DNA of 5,663 nt from Sedimentisphaerales bacterium (GTDB taxonomy: Bacteria > Planctomycetota > Phycisphaerae > Sedimentisphaerales > SM23-30), in the NCBI GenBank assembly GCA_030636065.1, contig DAOVXR010000130.1, forward strand, positions 1-5,663. Direction: 5' to 3'. Positions within the stretch are counted from its first letter, which is position 1. The number at the start of each line of letters is the position of its first letter. This document shows positions 1 to 5,265 of the stretch, in pieces. Under the pieces are notes generated by a model. That model ran no database searches, was not told where the DNA came from, and saw nothing but the letters and a program-made list of their open reading frames with translations. The position numbers and the translations under genes are program-made.

Positions 1-16
1 ACAGCCTGCCGTCCAT
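1..16 (-). CDS. start of an unidentified minus-strand gene (partial, first five codons)
   Basis: Read on the minus strand, an ATG at 16-14 is followed by codons for M-D-G-R-L before the window ends. It is preceded seven bases upstream by a strong Shine-Dalgarno sequence (AAAGGAG, positions 30-24). That combination is the only reason to call a gene. Five codons are too few to identify a product or to exclude chance. A plus-strand frame is also open from the edge to about position 90, so a plus-strand gene tail cannot be ruled out, though that stretch is AT-rich and unconvincing. Confidence 0.35.
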
Positions 17-23
17 GGCAATA

Positions 24-30
24 CTCCTTT
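24..30 (-). promoter_or_regulatory. Shine-Dalgarno site for the left-edge gene
   Basis: The minus strand reads AAAGGAG here, with seven bases between it and the ATG at 16-14. This is a near-ideal site and spacing. It stands out because the dehydratase and symporter genes in this window show no such site. It decides the start proposed for the left-edge gene. Confidence 0.5.
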
Positions 31-152
31 CTTGGTTAGAGTTTGAAAAGAGTATAACCCAAACGGAAGGCTGTGTTTATATAGTTTTTTGAATTATGAA
101 AAATCCTCAATTCAGAAAACAGAAGAAAAGAAAAATACAGAGAATATTTAAC

Positions 153-179
153 CACGGATTCCACTGATTGCACGGATTA
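153..179. repeat. 9-bp micro-tandem repeat, three units (CACGGATT/CACTGATT family)
   Basis: Three units with a strict 9-bp period begin at 153, 162 and 171: CACGGATTC, CACTGATTG and CACGGATTA. From memory, very similar 'CACGGATT-CACTGATT' strings are scattered through the non-coding DNA of many unrelated bacteria, including planctomycetes. No function is assigned to them. Confidence 0.6.
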
Positions 180-259
180 AGAAAAGACAAAAGAATATTT
201 TGAACAGAAGGTAACAAAGGAAGCGAAGAAGAAAAAAAGAAGAATTCAGAAATATCTCA

Positions 260-283
260 CGCAAAGGCGCGAAGACGCAAAGA
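260..283. repeat. 8-bp micro-tandem repeat, three units (CGCAAAGR family)
   Basis: Three units with an 8-bp period begin at 260, 268 and 276: CGCAAAGG, CGCGAAGA and CGCAAAGA. They are followed by an A-rich run. Like the 9-bp repeat about 80 bases to the left, this resembles a dispersed intergenic string that I recall from many bacterial genomes. The two kinds often occur near each other. Confidence 0.6.
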
Positions 284-320
284 AAAAAAAGAAGTTAGAC
301 AGCATGGGCTGAAGAGCATC

Positions 321-2294
321 CTACGTGTCGCTATTGTTGAGTTTGGAAAGGTGTTTTTCGTGCAGTTTCATACTGTCCACGTCGCCGACATATTCCGGTA
401 CCACTTCCTTGAGCAGGCTGATTATCTTATTACGGTTATCCTTTGTGTCGGCGACGGCCAATAGTCGCTCGACAGTATTGTTCAGTGCCGTTTCGTCGGC
501 TGGTACGTTCTGCCAAATATGAATCTTGGGATGTCTGGTGGCCTGCATGTCTTCGGCGTCCATCGCCAATTCTTCGAACAGTTTTTCGCCTGGCCGGATG
601 CCGCTAAATGTGATTTCGATGTCCTCGTCAGGCTTGAACCCGCTAAGGGTTATCAGGTTGCGGGCCAAATCGAGGATTCTGACCGGCTCGCCCATATCAA
701 GGACGAAAACCTCGCCGCCATGACCCATTACCGCGGCCTGCAAGACCAACTGAGAAGCCTCCGGAATAGTCATAAAATAACGGCGCATTTCCGGATGGGT
801 TACCGTTACCGGCCCGCCGTCGGCGATCTGCTTCTTGAAAATCGGGATAACACTGCCGTTACTGCCCAGAACATTACCGAACCGTACGGTAACAAACCGT
901 GTCTTACTTTTCTTGTTGAGAGACTGAATCGACATCTCCGCCAGACGTTTACTGGAACCCATAATACTGGTGGGGTTCACGGCCTTGTCGGTAGAAATCA
1001 TCACAAAACGCTCAACACCGAATTTGTCCGCGGCGGCAGCGACGTTCCGCGTGCCTGCCACGTTGTTCTTGACCGCCTCGCCGGGATTGGCCTCCATCAA
1101 AGGAACATGTTTATGGGCCGCGGCGTGAATCACCACATCAGGTCGATACTGCCCAAACAATGATTCCACCCTTGGTTTATCACCGATGTCGCAGATAGAA
1201 GCCCTGATAACTATGTCAGGGAATTTGACTCTCAACTCCCGCTCGATATAAAACAGCTCATTCTCCGCCTGCTCTATCAATAAAAGCATCTTGGGCACGA
1301 AATGACCCACCTGGCGGCACATTTCCGAACCGATCGATCCGCCCGCCCCGGTAATGACCACTACTTTGTCCCTGAGAAAACCGCTGATCAGGTCAAGGTC
1401 AAGCGTAACCGGCTCCCGACCGAGCAGGTCGTTGATGTCCACCTCGCGCATCTGCGAAACCAATACCTCTCCCGAAGCAATGGCAACAAGGTCAGGTACC
1501 GTACTAAAACGCAGATTCGTCCCCTGGCAATGCTCAATAACTCTGCGTAACTGTTTGTTGGAGGCGCTGGGCATGGCAATCACGATTTCGTCCACACTGT
1601 GCTTTCGGGCCATTTCCCTGATCTGTTCGACCGCAGCGAGAACAGGTACTCCGTGAATGCGTACCCCGTGCTTTCGCCAATCATCGTCGATAAAACCCAC
1701 GACATCATAACGCAAGACAGGCATCCGTTGAATCTCCCGAAGGAGTACCTCGCCGGCATTGCCCGCACCAATAATCAACATGCGAGTCAGTCGTCCACCA
1801 GAGATTGTCTGGGTCTCTTCGTAATACAATCGGATGGCCAACCTCGCTCCGCAAATAACAACAATCGTCGCTCCCCAATCAATTAACATCACAGTAATCG
1901 GTACATACAAAAGGTCTAATTCAGCTATCCACCTCCGGGTCGTGGGGATGTAGTTCGAGACATACCAGCCGATAACAATAATTACCGTACTCAGGTGAGA
2001 AGCTTTGATGATGCTCAGAAGGTCCGATACGCTTGCGTAACGCCACCAGCCTTTGTACTGGTGGAACAGGCCAAAAACACTCAGCTTGACTGTCAAGACC
2101 AACAACAACCATTTCAAATACCGACCGGGAAACCAGTCTCCCACTTCCATGTTGCCCGCCACGATGAAAGAGAGAAACAGCGCAACAGCAAAAAACAGCA
2201 CATGAGCCAGAATGATTCTTATCTGGCGGGACCAGCCGCTCCAGTTTGCAGGCTCTGAAGTGAATTCAGTCGAACTTTTAATATCTTCACTCAT
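321..2294 (-). CDS. membrane-anchored nucleotide-sugar 4,6-dehydratase/epimerase (FlaA1/WbpM/PglF type)
   Basis: The predicted 657-residue protein makes activated sugars for surface polysaccharide or glycan synthesis. Family members are mostly NAD(P)-dependent UDP-GlcNAc 4,6-dehydratases acting at the inner membrane face. About four transmembrane helices lie at roughly 28-46, 58-78, 100-115 and 129-150. A first Rossmann-like domain follows, with IGAGNAG at 175-181. The catalytic short-chain dehydrogenase domain starts near 309, with the cofactor loop TGAGGSIGSE at 315-324. The active-site block STDKAVNPT lies at 434-442, followed by M445 and K449, so methionine replaces the usual SDR tyrosine, as in PglF/WbpM. 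RFGNVLGSNGSV (471-482), MRRYFMTIPEAS (503-514) and GIRPGEKLFEEL (565-576) are further family hallmarks. The length fits the long, WbpM-like class. The ATG at 2294 has no Shine-Dalgarno site. No glycosyltransferase or sugar gene lies beside it here, so the exact substrate (UDP-GlcNAc or another) is not determined. Confidence 0.95.
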   Translation of the reverse strand: MSEDIKSSTEFTSEPANWSGWSRQIRIILAHVLFFAVALFLSFIVAGNMEVGDWFPGRYLKWLLLVLTVKLSVFGLFHQYKGWWRYASVSDLLSIIKASHLSTVIIVIGWYVSNYIPTTRRWIAELDLLYVPITVMLIDWGATIVVICGARLAIRLYYEETQTISGGRLTRMLIIGAGNAGEVLLREIQRMPVLRYDVVGFIDDDWRKHGVRIHGVPVLAAVEQIREMARKHSVDEIVIAMPSASNKQLRRVIEHCQGTNLRFSTVPDLVAIASGEVLVSQMREVDINDLLGREPVTLDLDLISGFLRDKVVVITGAGGSIGSEMCRQVGHFVPKMLLLIEQAENELFYIERELRVKFPDIVIRASICDIGDKPRVESLFGQYRPDVVIHAAAHKHVPLMEANPGEAVKNNVAGTRNVAAAADKFGVERFVMISTDKAVNPTSIMGSSKRLAEMSIQSLNKKSKTRFVTVRFGNVLGSNGSVIPIFKKQIADGGPVTVTHPEMRRYFMTIPEASQLVLQAAVMGHGGEVFVLDMGEPVRILDLARNLITLSGFKPDEDIEITFSGIRPGEKLFEELAMDAEDMQATRHPKIHIWQNVPADETALNNTVERLLAVADTKDNRNKIISLLKEVVPEYVGDVDSMKLHEKHLSKLNNSDT

Positions 2295-2392
2295 ATTGGT
2301 ACTTATCGGCCGAAAAATAACGTTGCTTTACGCTATTAGCTGTGGCAAAGTAGTAGTCGATGTCGGTTCTGACGCGTACAGCGGCGGTTAAG

Positions 2393-2411
2393 AAAAAACA
2401 GCCCGTTTTTT
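2393..2411. repeat. short inverted repeat in the dehydratase leader
   Basis: AAAAAAC (2393-2399) and GTTTTTT (2405-2411) are perfect inverted copies around a 5-base centre, AGCCC. The stem is almost all A-T and therefore weak. If the promoter proposed at 2424-2451 is right, this lies near the 5' end of the dehydratase transcript. No role is evident. Confidence 0.3.
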
Positions 2412-2423
2412 GATTGCGGCCGC

Positions 2424-2451
2424 ATTATATCAGGAATATATACAAGATCAA
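2424..2451 (-). promoter_or_regulatory. probable sigma70-type promoter of the dehydratase gene
   Basis: On the minus strand a perfect TATAAT (2429-2424) is preceded by TGA, giving an extended -10 (TGnTATAAT). A TTGATC at 2451-2446 (four of six bases of the -35 consensus) lies 16 bases upstream. Transcription would begin near 2417, leaving an untranslated leader of about 120 bases before the ATG at 2294. The match is by eye, and the AT-rich setting raises the odds of chance. Confidence 0.45.
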
Positions 2452-2490
2452 TGACGAATTAGGAAATTAGAATGAGGAATCAATGACGAA
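2447..2490. repeat. degenerate intergenic direct repeat (ATCAATGACGAA, two copies)
   Basis: The 12-mer ATCAATGACGAA occurs at 2447-2458 and again, identically, at 2479-2490, 32 bases apart. The intervening DNA is built of related words (GAATTAGG, AAATTAG, AATGAGG), and the pattern decays on the right into CCAATGGCGAATAATAG. The stretch looks like slippage-derived filler. From memory, similar 'caatgacgaat' tracts are common between genes in planctomycetes. Confidence 0.55.
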
Positions 2491-2524
2491 GTTCCAATGG
2501 CGAATAATAGAAAGTCGCCATTGC

Positions 2525-2542
2525 CTGTCCTGCTGCGGACAG
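2525..2542. repeat. 6-bp inverted repeat with 6-base loop
   Basis: CTGTCC (2525-2530) and GGACAG (2537-2542) are perfect inverted copies around TGCTGC. No T-tract follows on either strand, so it is not a terminator. It adjoins the REP-like cluster and may be part of the same intergenic repeat debris. Confidence 0.3.
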
Positions 2543-2558
2543 ACGCTGCCACCCGACG

Positions 2559-2585
2559 TGTGTGGTAAGACCCCGCCCTGTAAGA
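2559..2585. repeat. decayed REP-like element (TAAGACCCC type)
   Basis: TGTGTGG-TAAGACCCC at 2559-2574, followed by GCCCTGTAAGA, lines up with the intact palindrome at 3256-3283 apart from a two-base deletion and a few substitutions. The palindrome is broken here. This identifies it as a second, degenerate copy of the same family about 700 bp away. Confidence 0.5.
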
Positions 2586-2592
2586 CTAATAA

Positions 2593-2611
2593 ACGCGGGC
2601 CACCACCCTAC
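2593..2611. repeat. decayed REP-like element (GCGGGCC type)
   Basis: CGCGGGCCACCACCCTAC matches the left arm, loop start and CCCTAC tail of the intact element at 5271-5293. It lacks most of the right palindrome arm. Read on the minus strand it begins with GTAGGG, like the other copies. Confidence 0.5.
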
Positions 2612-2619
2612 AGCTAACA

Positions 2620-2637
2620 CGTGGGCCAAAGCCCTAC
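2620..2637. repeat. REP-like element (GTGGGCC type)
   Basis: CGTGGGCCAAAGCCCTAC contains a short GGGC/GCCC palindrome and the same terminal CCCTAC (GTAGGG on the minus strand). It is the third such element within 80 bp and ends 26 bases before the proposed start of the ASCH gene. Confidence 0.45.
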
Positions 2638-2663
2638 TCTCGCTGGTTGCAATTGGTATAATT

Positions 2664-3080
2664 ATGCGAATCCATATCGCCATACTGAAACGGCCCTATT
2701 TGAGCCTGATTCTAACGGGCCAAAAACAACTGGAATGCCGTCTGACGAAAATATCCTGTCCACCCTTCGGCCAAATTGCCGACGGCGAAAAAGTGCTCCT
2801 GAAAGAATCAGGCGGCCCGGTACGCGGCCAGGCCGAAGTGAAAAAAGTATTTTTTTTCGAGAACCTGACGCCTGACAAGATCGATTCGATCTATCGCAAA
2901 TATAACGACCAAATACACGGCGCGGATGAATATTGGCAGGGCCGACGAAATTGCCGTTATTGCACTTTGATATGGTTGAAAAATATCAAGCCATGCGATC
3001 CCTATAAATTGCGAACTCGTGGTATGCGCGCCTGGCTGATCTGTAACGAGCAGGAAATAAAAAGATTGAGAAAATCATAA
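2664..3080 (+). CDS. small ASCH-domain protein
   Basis: The 138-residue product carries the diagnostic ASCH pattern near its N-terminus: the KRPYLSLI segment at 9-16, then G19-x-K21-x-x-E24-x-R26 (TGQKQLECR). A predicted beta-rich middle follows (GEKVLLKE..., G-QAEVKKVFFF). The conserved closing strand is near CTLIWLKNI, with a basic tail. ASCH domains are PUA-like folds proposed to bind RNA or modified nucleosides, and the E. coli relative YqfB hydrolyses N4-acetylcytidine. The substrate here is unknown. The frame stays open back to a GTG at 2562, but those extra 34 codons run through REP-like repeats and have no family resemblance. I therefore place the start at ATG 2664, where the domain begins. 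No Shine-Dalgarno site is visible. The gene stands alone, with repeats on both sides. Confidence 0.8.
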   Translation: MRIHIAILKRPYLSLILTGQKQLECRLTKISCPPFGQIADGEKVLLKESGGPVRGQAEVKKVFFFENLTPDKIDSIYRKYNDQIHGADEYWQGRRNCRYCTLIWLKNIKPCDPYKLRTRGMRAWLICNEQEIKRLRKS

Positions 3081-3105
3081 CATTGTTCAATCCCTTTGCC
3101 CAAAT

Positions 3106-3126
3106 GGCGGGCATGGCCCGCCCTAC
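3106..3126 (-). repeat. REP-like palindrome with GTAG head
   Basis: GGCGGGC (3106-3112) and GCCCGCC (3116-3122) form a perfect 7-bp stem with a 3-base loop, followed by the CCCTAC tail. On the minus strand it reads GTAGGG then palindrome. That is the layout described for REP elements associated with RAYT (TnpA-REP) transposases, which start with a conserved GTAG-type tetranucleotide. It begins 25 bases after the ASCH gene stop. No T-tract follows on the plus strand, so it is a poor intrinsic terminator for that gene. Confidence 0.65.
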
Positions 3127-3128
3127 AG

Positions 3129-3252
3129 AAGAACCCCCGCTTGACAGCGAGGGCTGGTAAAGAACCCCCGCTTGACAGCGAGGGCTGGTAAAGAACCCCC
3201 GCTTGACAGCGAGGGCTGGTAAAGAACCCCCGCTTGACAGCGAGGGCTGGTA
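3129..3252. repeat. four perfect tandem copies of a 31-bp hairpin unit
   Basis: Identical 31-bp units begin at 3129, 3160, 3191 and 3222, with no spacers between them. Each holds CCCCCGCT-TGAC-AGCGAGGG, an 8-bp stem with one mismatch and a 4-base loop, so each copy can fold as a hairpin. The period is not a multiple of three, so it does not encode a repeated peptide. With no unique spacers it is not a CRISPR array. Perfect identity suggests recent expansion, by slippage or unequal recombination. REP-like palindromes flank the array on both sides. Confidence 0.9.
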
Positions 3253-3257
3253 ATTGT

Positions 3258-3280
3258 GTGGGGTAAGACCCCACCCCTAC
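3258..3280 (-). repeat. REP-like palindrome with GTAG head (TAAGACCCC type)
   Basis: GTGGGGT (3258-3264) and ACCCCAC (3268-3274) form a perfect 7-bp stem around AAG, with CCCTAC closing at 3275-3280 (GTAGGG on the minus strand). A decayed relative sits at 2559-2585. It forms the right edge of the repeat island between the ASCH gene and the phosphate operon. Confidence 0.65.
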
Positions 3281-3372
3281 AGAACTTGTGAAAAATCGTA
3301 ATGTCTTGTTGTTAAATGTGTTACATCGGTTTGTGTGGCATATTCGATATAATATTAATTTTTGAGCATTTT

Positions 3373-3411
3373 TTTATACAGATTTAATAGAATCTTAATA
3401 GAATACTAACA
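3373..3411 (+). promoter_or_regulatory. Pho-box-like array: four hexamers at 11-bp spacing
   Basis: TTTATA (3373), TTAATA (3384), TTAATA (3395) and CTAACA (3406) start exactly 11 bases apart; the second and third units also share the following GAAT. PhoB and PhoP response regulators bind direct repeats with an 11-bp period, the Bacillus PhoP half-site being close to TTAACA. The position, ending eight bases before a phosphate symporter start, makes such a role attractive. A TAGAAT at 3399-3404 could serve as a -10 with the first two hexamers as the activator site, though the leader would then be only several bases long. A perfect TATAAT also lies further upstream at 3348-3353, without a recognisable -35. 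The AT-rich setting means chance similarity is possible. Confidence 0.4.
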
Positions 3412-3418
3412 ATTCACT

Positions 3419-4555
3419 ATGAAAAAGACTAAAGAATTTATTTTTAAGATATTTTTAGTAGCTTTATTGCTCTATATGTTTCTCCTCAGTATCGGCCTTA
3501 TGGGGGCGGCATTCAAAGGGTTCGGCAGGGAATTCGCGGAAAACCTTATCAGGACGACCTCAAACCCGTTTATCGGTCTGTTCATCGGTATATTGGCAAC
3601 GAGCCTGGTCCAAAGTTCGTCAACCACGACATCTATAATTGTCGGTATAGTAGGCTCCGGCGGGATGGCTGTCGGAAACGCGATACCAATAATAATGGGG
3701 GCCAATATCGGGACCACCGTTACCAACACACTCGTGTCATTAGGGCATGTGAGCCGCCGGGAAGAATTTAAGCGGGCCATGGGCGCTGCCGCCGTTCATG
3801 ATTTTTTCAATCTTATCTGCGTTTGTATATTGTTTCCGCTGGAACTAATTACGAGATTTTTCTGTGGAAAAGGCTTTCTCGAGAGAGGCGCTACCACAAT
3901 GAGTGCTTTGTTCGAGAACGTCGGCGGAATAAAATTTGTCAGTCCGCTTAAACTGGCTACCGAGCCGGTGGTGCATTTCATTCAGAATGTCGTTCAGGCA
4001 TTGATAAAGTCGCCAGCCGCCACTAATATTGTGGTGTTGGTTTTGTCGTTTTTGATACTGTTTTTCGCGTTATTTTTCATAGTTAAAATAATGAAGTCGC
4101 TTGTCGTGGAAAGAGCGGAGATCATTCTTAATAATGTTCTCAACAGAAGCAAGCTCGCCGGGTTTGCCGCGGGACTGGCTTTTACAGCTATAGTTCAGAG
4201 CAGTTCAATTACCACTTCCCTGCTGATCCCTATGGTGGCCGCCGGTATTTTTACAGTTAAGTCGGTATTTCCTATTACTCTCGGAGCGAATATCGGGACG
4301 ACCGGCACGGCCATATTAGCATCTTTCGCCACGGGAAATCCGGCAGCTATTACTGTCGCGTTTGTTCATTTTCTGTTTAATCTGACAGGGATCGTATGTA
4401 TTTATCCGATAAAAGTGTTTCGACGCATCCCGATAAAGCTTGCTCTGGGGTTAGGAGAACTGGCTGCGAGAAAAAGAGGATACACGTTTTTTGGCATAAT
4501 AGGCGTCTTTTTTCTGCTGCCGGCGTTATTAATATTCATCTATAGGCTATTTTGA
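3419..4555 (+). CDS. Na+/phosphate symporter (NptA/SLC34-like, transporter domain only)
   Basis: This 378-residue integral membrane protein should import inorganic phosphate with sodium. It shows the inverted two-repeat structure of the Na/Pi cotransporter family. QSSSTTTS at 65-72 is matched by QSSSITTS at 260-267. GANIGTT at 94-100 is matched by GANIGTT at 289-295, and HDFFN at 127-131 by HFLFN at 317-321. The QSSS motifs form the substrate/sodium site in this family. About eight or more hydrophobic segments span the protein from residue 8 to its C-terminus. Many bacterial relatives run to 550-600 residues because a PhoU domain is fused at the C-terminus. Here the chain ends after the last membrane segment and PhoU is the next gene. 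The ATG at 3419 has no clear Shine-Dalgarno site. The 11-bp-spaced hexamers just upstream suggest phosphate control. Confidence 0.93.
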   Translation: MKKTKEFIFKIFLVALLLYMFLLSIGLMGAAFKGFGREFAENLIRTTSNPFIGLFIGILATSLVQSSSTTTSIIVGIVGSGGMAVGNAIPIIMGANIGTTVTNTLVSLGHVSRREEFKRAMGAAAVHDFFNLICVCILFPLELITRFFCGKGFLERGATTMSALFENVGGIKFVSPLKLATEPVVHFIQNVVQALIKSPAATNIVVLVLSFLILFFALFFIVKIMKSLVVERAEIILNNVLNRSKLAGFAAGLAFTAIVQSSSITTSLLIPMVAAGIFTVKSVFPITLGANIGTTGTAILASFATGNPAAITVAFVHFLFNLTGIVCIYPIKVFRRIPIKLALGLGELAARKRGYTFFGIIGVFFLLPALLIFIYRLF

Positions 4556-4556
4556 T

Positions 4557-4563
4557 AAGGAAA
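4557..4563 (+). promoter_or_regulatory. Shine-Dalgarno-like site for the PhoU-like gene
   Basis: AAGGAAA lies six bases before the ATG at 4570. It favours that ATG over an in-frame TTG at 4552, which overlaps the symporter stop codon and has no comparable site in front of it. Confidence 0.5.
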
Positions 4564-4569
4564 GAAAAA

Positions 4570-5244
4570 ATGTTCGAGAATCTTTTAAGTTTCTGGAAAG
4601 GTAAAGATTTTTTAACTCAGGTCTTCGAGGAATTCAATGCTATGCTGGATAAATCGGAGTTTATGTTCACGACTGTCTGCGAATGCCTTGTCAGTGATGT
4701 TCAAGACCCGGAAATCAAACAGAAAATCTATGATGTTGACCAGAAAATAAATATTTTACAAAAGAACATACGCAAAAGGATAGTCGAACACCTTTCGCTT
4801 CAGCCCACGGTCGATGTAACGGTCTGTTTGCTGTTAATGAGCATAGTGAAGGATGCTGAAAGACTGGGCGATTACTCAAAAAACCTTTTCGAGGTAAGAG
4901 AACTCGCGGGAAAGCCGATAGATAAAGAGTTGTTCACAAAGTATTTTGACGAACTCGATAAAGACATAGCCAAACTGTTCAAAAGCACCAAAGAGGCTAT
5001 AATGGAGTCAAGCGACAATAAAGCGGAGTCGTCGTGGGATTATAAGGCAAAAATAACAAAGAAATGCGACAGCATCCTTAAAGAGTTGACTACGAGCAAC
5101 CTCTCTGTGAAGGAAACTGTTTGCCTTACATTAATCGCAAGATACTTTAAACGAACCGGTGCCCATCTGACTAATATCGCCACATCTGTGGTTTTGCCGT
5201 TGAGCGACCTGGACTACTTCGATGAAAAAAGACACCATGATTGA
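4570..5244 (+). CDS. PhoU-like protein partnered with the Na+/phosphate symporter
   Basis: The 224-residue, helix-rich cytoplasmic protein resembles the PhoU domain usually fused to Na/Pi symporters, and should modulate transport or phosphate sensing. It has the two-repeat layout of PhoU. Repeat one ends in AERLGDYSKN, keeping the E97-xxx-D101 metal-binding motif. Repeat two has RYFKRTGAHLTNIA at 191-204, where the usual E and D of 'RxxERxGDHxxNIA' are K194 and A198, so its metal site looks lost. The gene begins 14 bases after the symporter stop and is almost certainly co-transcribed with it. An alternative TTG start at 4552 would add six residues and overlap that stop. This is probably not the PhoU of the Pst/PhoR system, since no pst genes adjoin it, but homology alone cannot separate the two. 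Confidence 0.85.
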   Translation: MFENLLSFWKGKDFLTQVFEEFNAMLDKSEFMFTTVCECLVSDVQDPEIKQKIYDVDQKINILQKNIRKRIVEHLSLQPTVDVTVCLLLMSIVKDAERLGDYSKNLFEVRELAGKPIDKELFTKYFDELDKDIAKLFKSTKEAIMESSDNKAESSWDYKAKITKKCDSILKELTTSNLSVKETVCLTLIARYFKRTGAHLTNIATSVVLPLSDLDYFDEKRHHD

Positions 5245-5265
5245 AAATTGTTGACGCATTACAGT

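Larger units (their letters stand above)
1..74. repeat. 12-bp inverted repeat around the left-edge gene start
   Basis: Positions 1-12 and 63-74 are inverted copies of each other with one mismatch (ACAGCCTGCCGT against the complement of ACGGAAGGCTGT). One arm lies in the first codons of the left-edge minus-strand gene and the other in its upstream region. The ribosome binding site and ATG fall inside the roughly 50-base loop. It could be an mRNA structure at the start, an operator-like pair, or coincidence. Confidence 0.35.
17..320. other. non-coding, purine-rich intergenic region
   Basis: No credible gene is present here. The plus strand from about 98 to 300 is strongly biased to A and G, with runs such as AAAAAAAAGAAG near 283-294, and is markedly more AT-rich than the flanking genes. 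The only short frame of note (ATG at 96, about 23 codons, lysine- and arginine-rich) runs through a non-coding repeat and has no ribosome binding site. The region contains the two micro-tandem repeats listed separately. It holds the 3' flank of the dehydratase gene, but no clear hairpin-plus-T-tract terminator is visible. Confidence 0.6.

Noticed and set aside
96..167. Short basic peptide frame starting MKNPQFRK
   Set aside because: It is only about 23 codons, lacks a ribosome binding site, and reads into the 9-bp micro-tandem repeat. Its basic composition follows from the A/G-rich DNA.
519..1163. Long plus-strand open frame of 214 codons
   Set aside because: It lies wholly opposite the well-supported dehydratase gene, its translation shows no domain-like pattern, and its start has no ribosome binding site. 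It is an antisense shadow.
2562..2663. N-terminal extension of the ASCH gene from a GTG at 2562
   Set aside because: The extension translates three REP-like repeats, the GTG itself lies within one of them, and the ASCH domain begins naturally at the ATG at 2664.
3129..3252. Possible CRISPR array
   Set aside because: The 31-bp units abut directly with no unique spacers, and no cas genes are present in the window.
3002..3274. Minus-strand open frame of 90 codons with repeated words such as ALAVKRGFF
   Set aside because: It is the 31-bp tandem array read through successive frames, since 31 is not divisible by three. It also runs into the ASCH gene on the other strand. Such translations are artefacts of the repeat.
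3348..3353. TATAAT as a -10 for the symporter promoter
   Set aside because: The hexamer is perfect, but no acceptable -35 lies 16-18 bases upstream and there is no extended -10. In AT-rich DNA it is not enough for a separate promoter call.
4552..4569. TTG at 4552 as the start of the PhoU-like gene
   Set aside because: It would overlap the symporter stop in a plausible coupled arrangement, but the AAGGAAA site at 4557-4563 is placed for the ATG at 4570, which also matches where the PhoU-like sequence begins.
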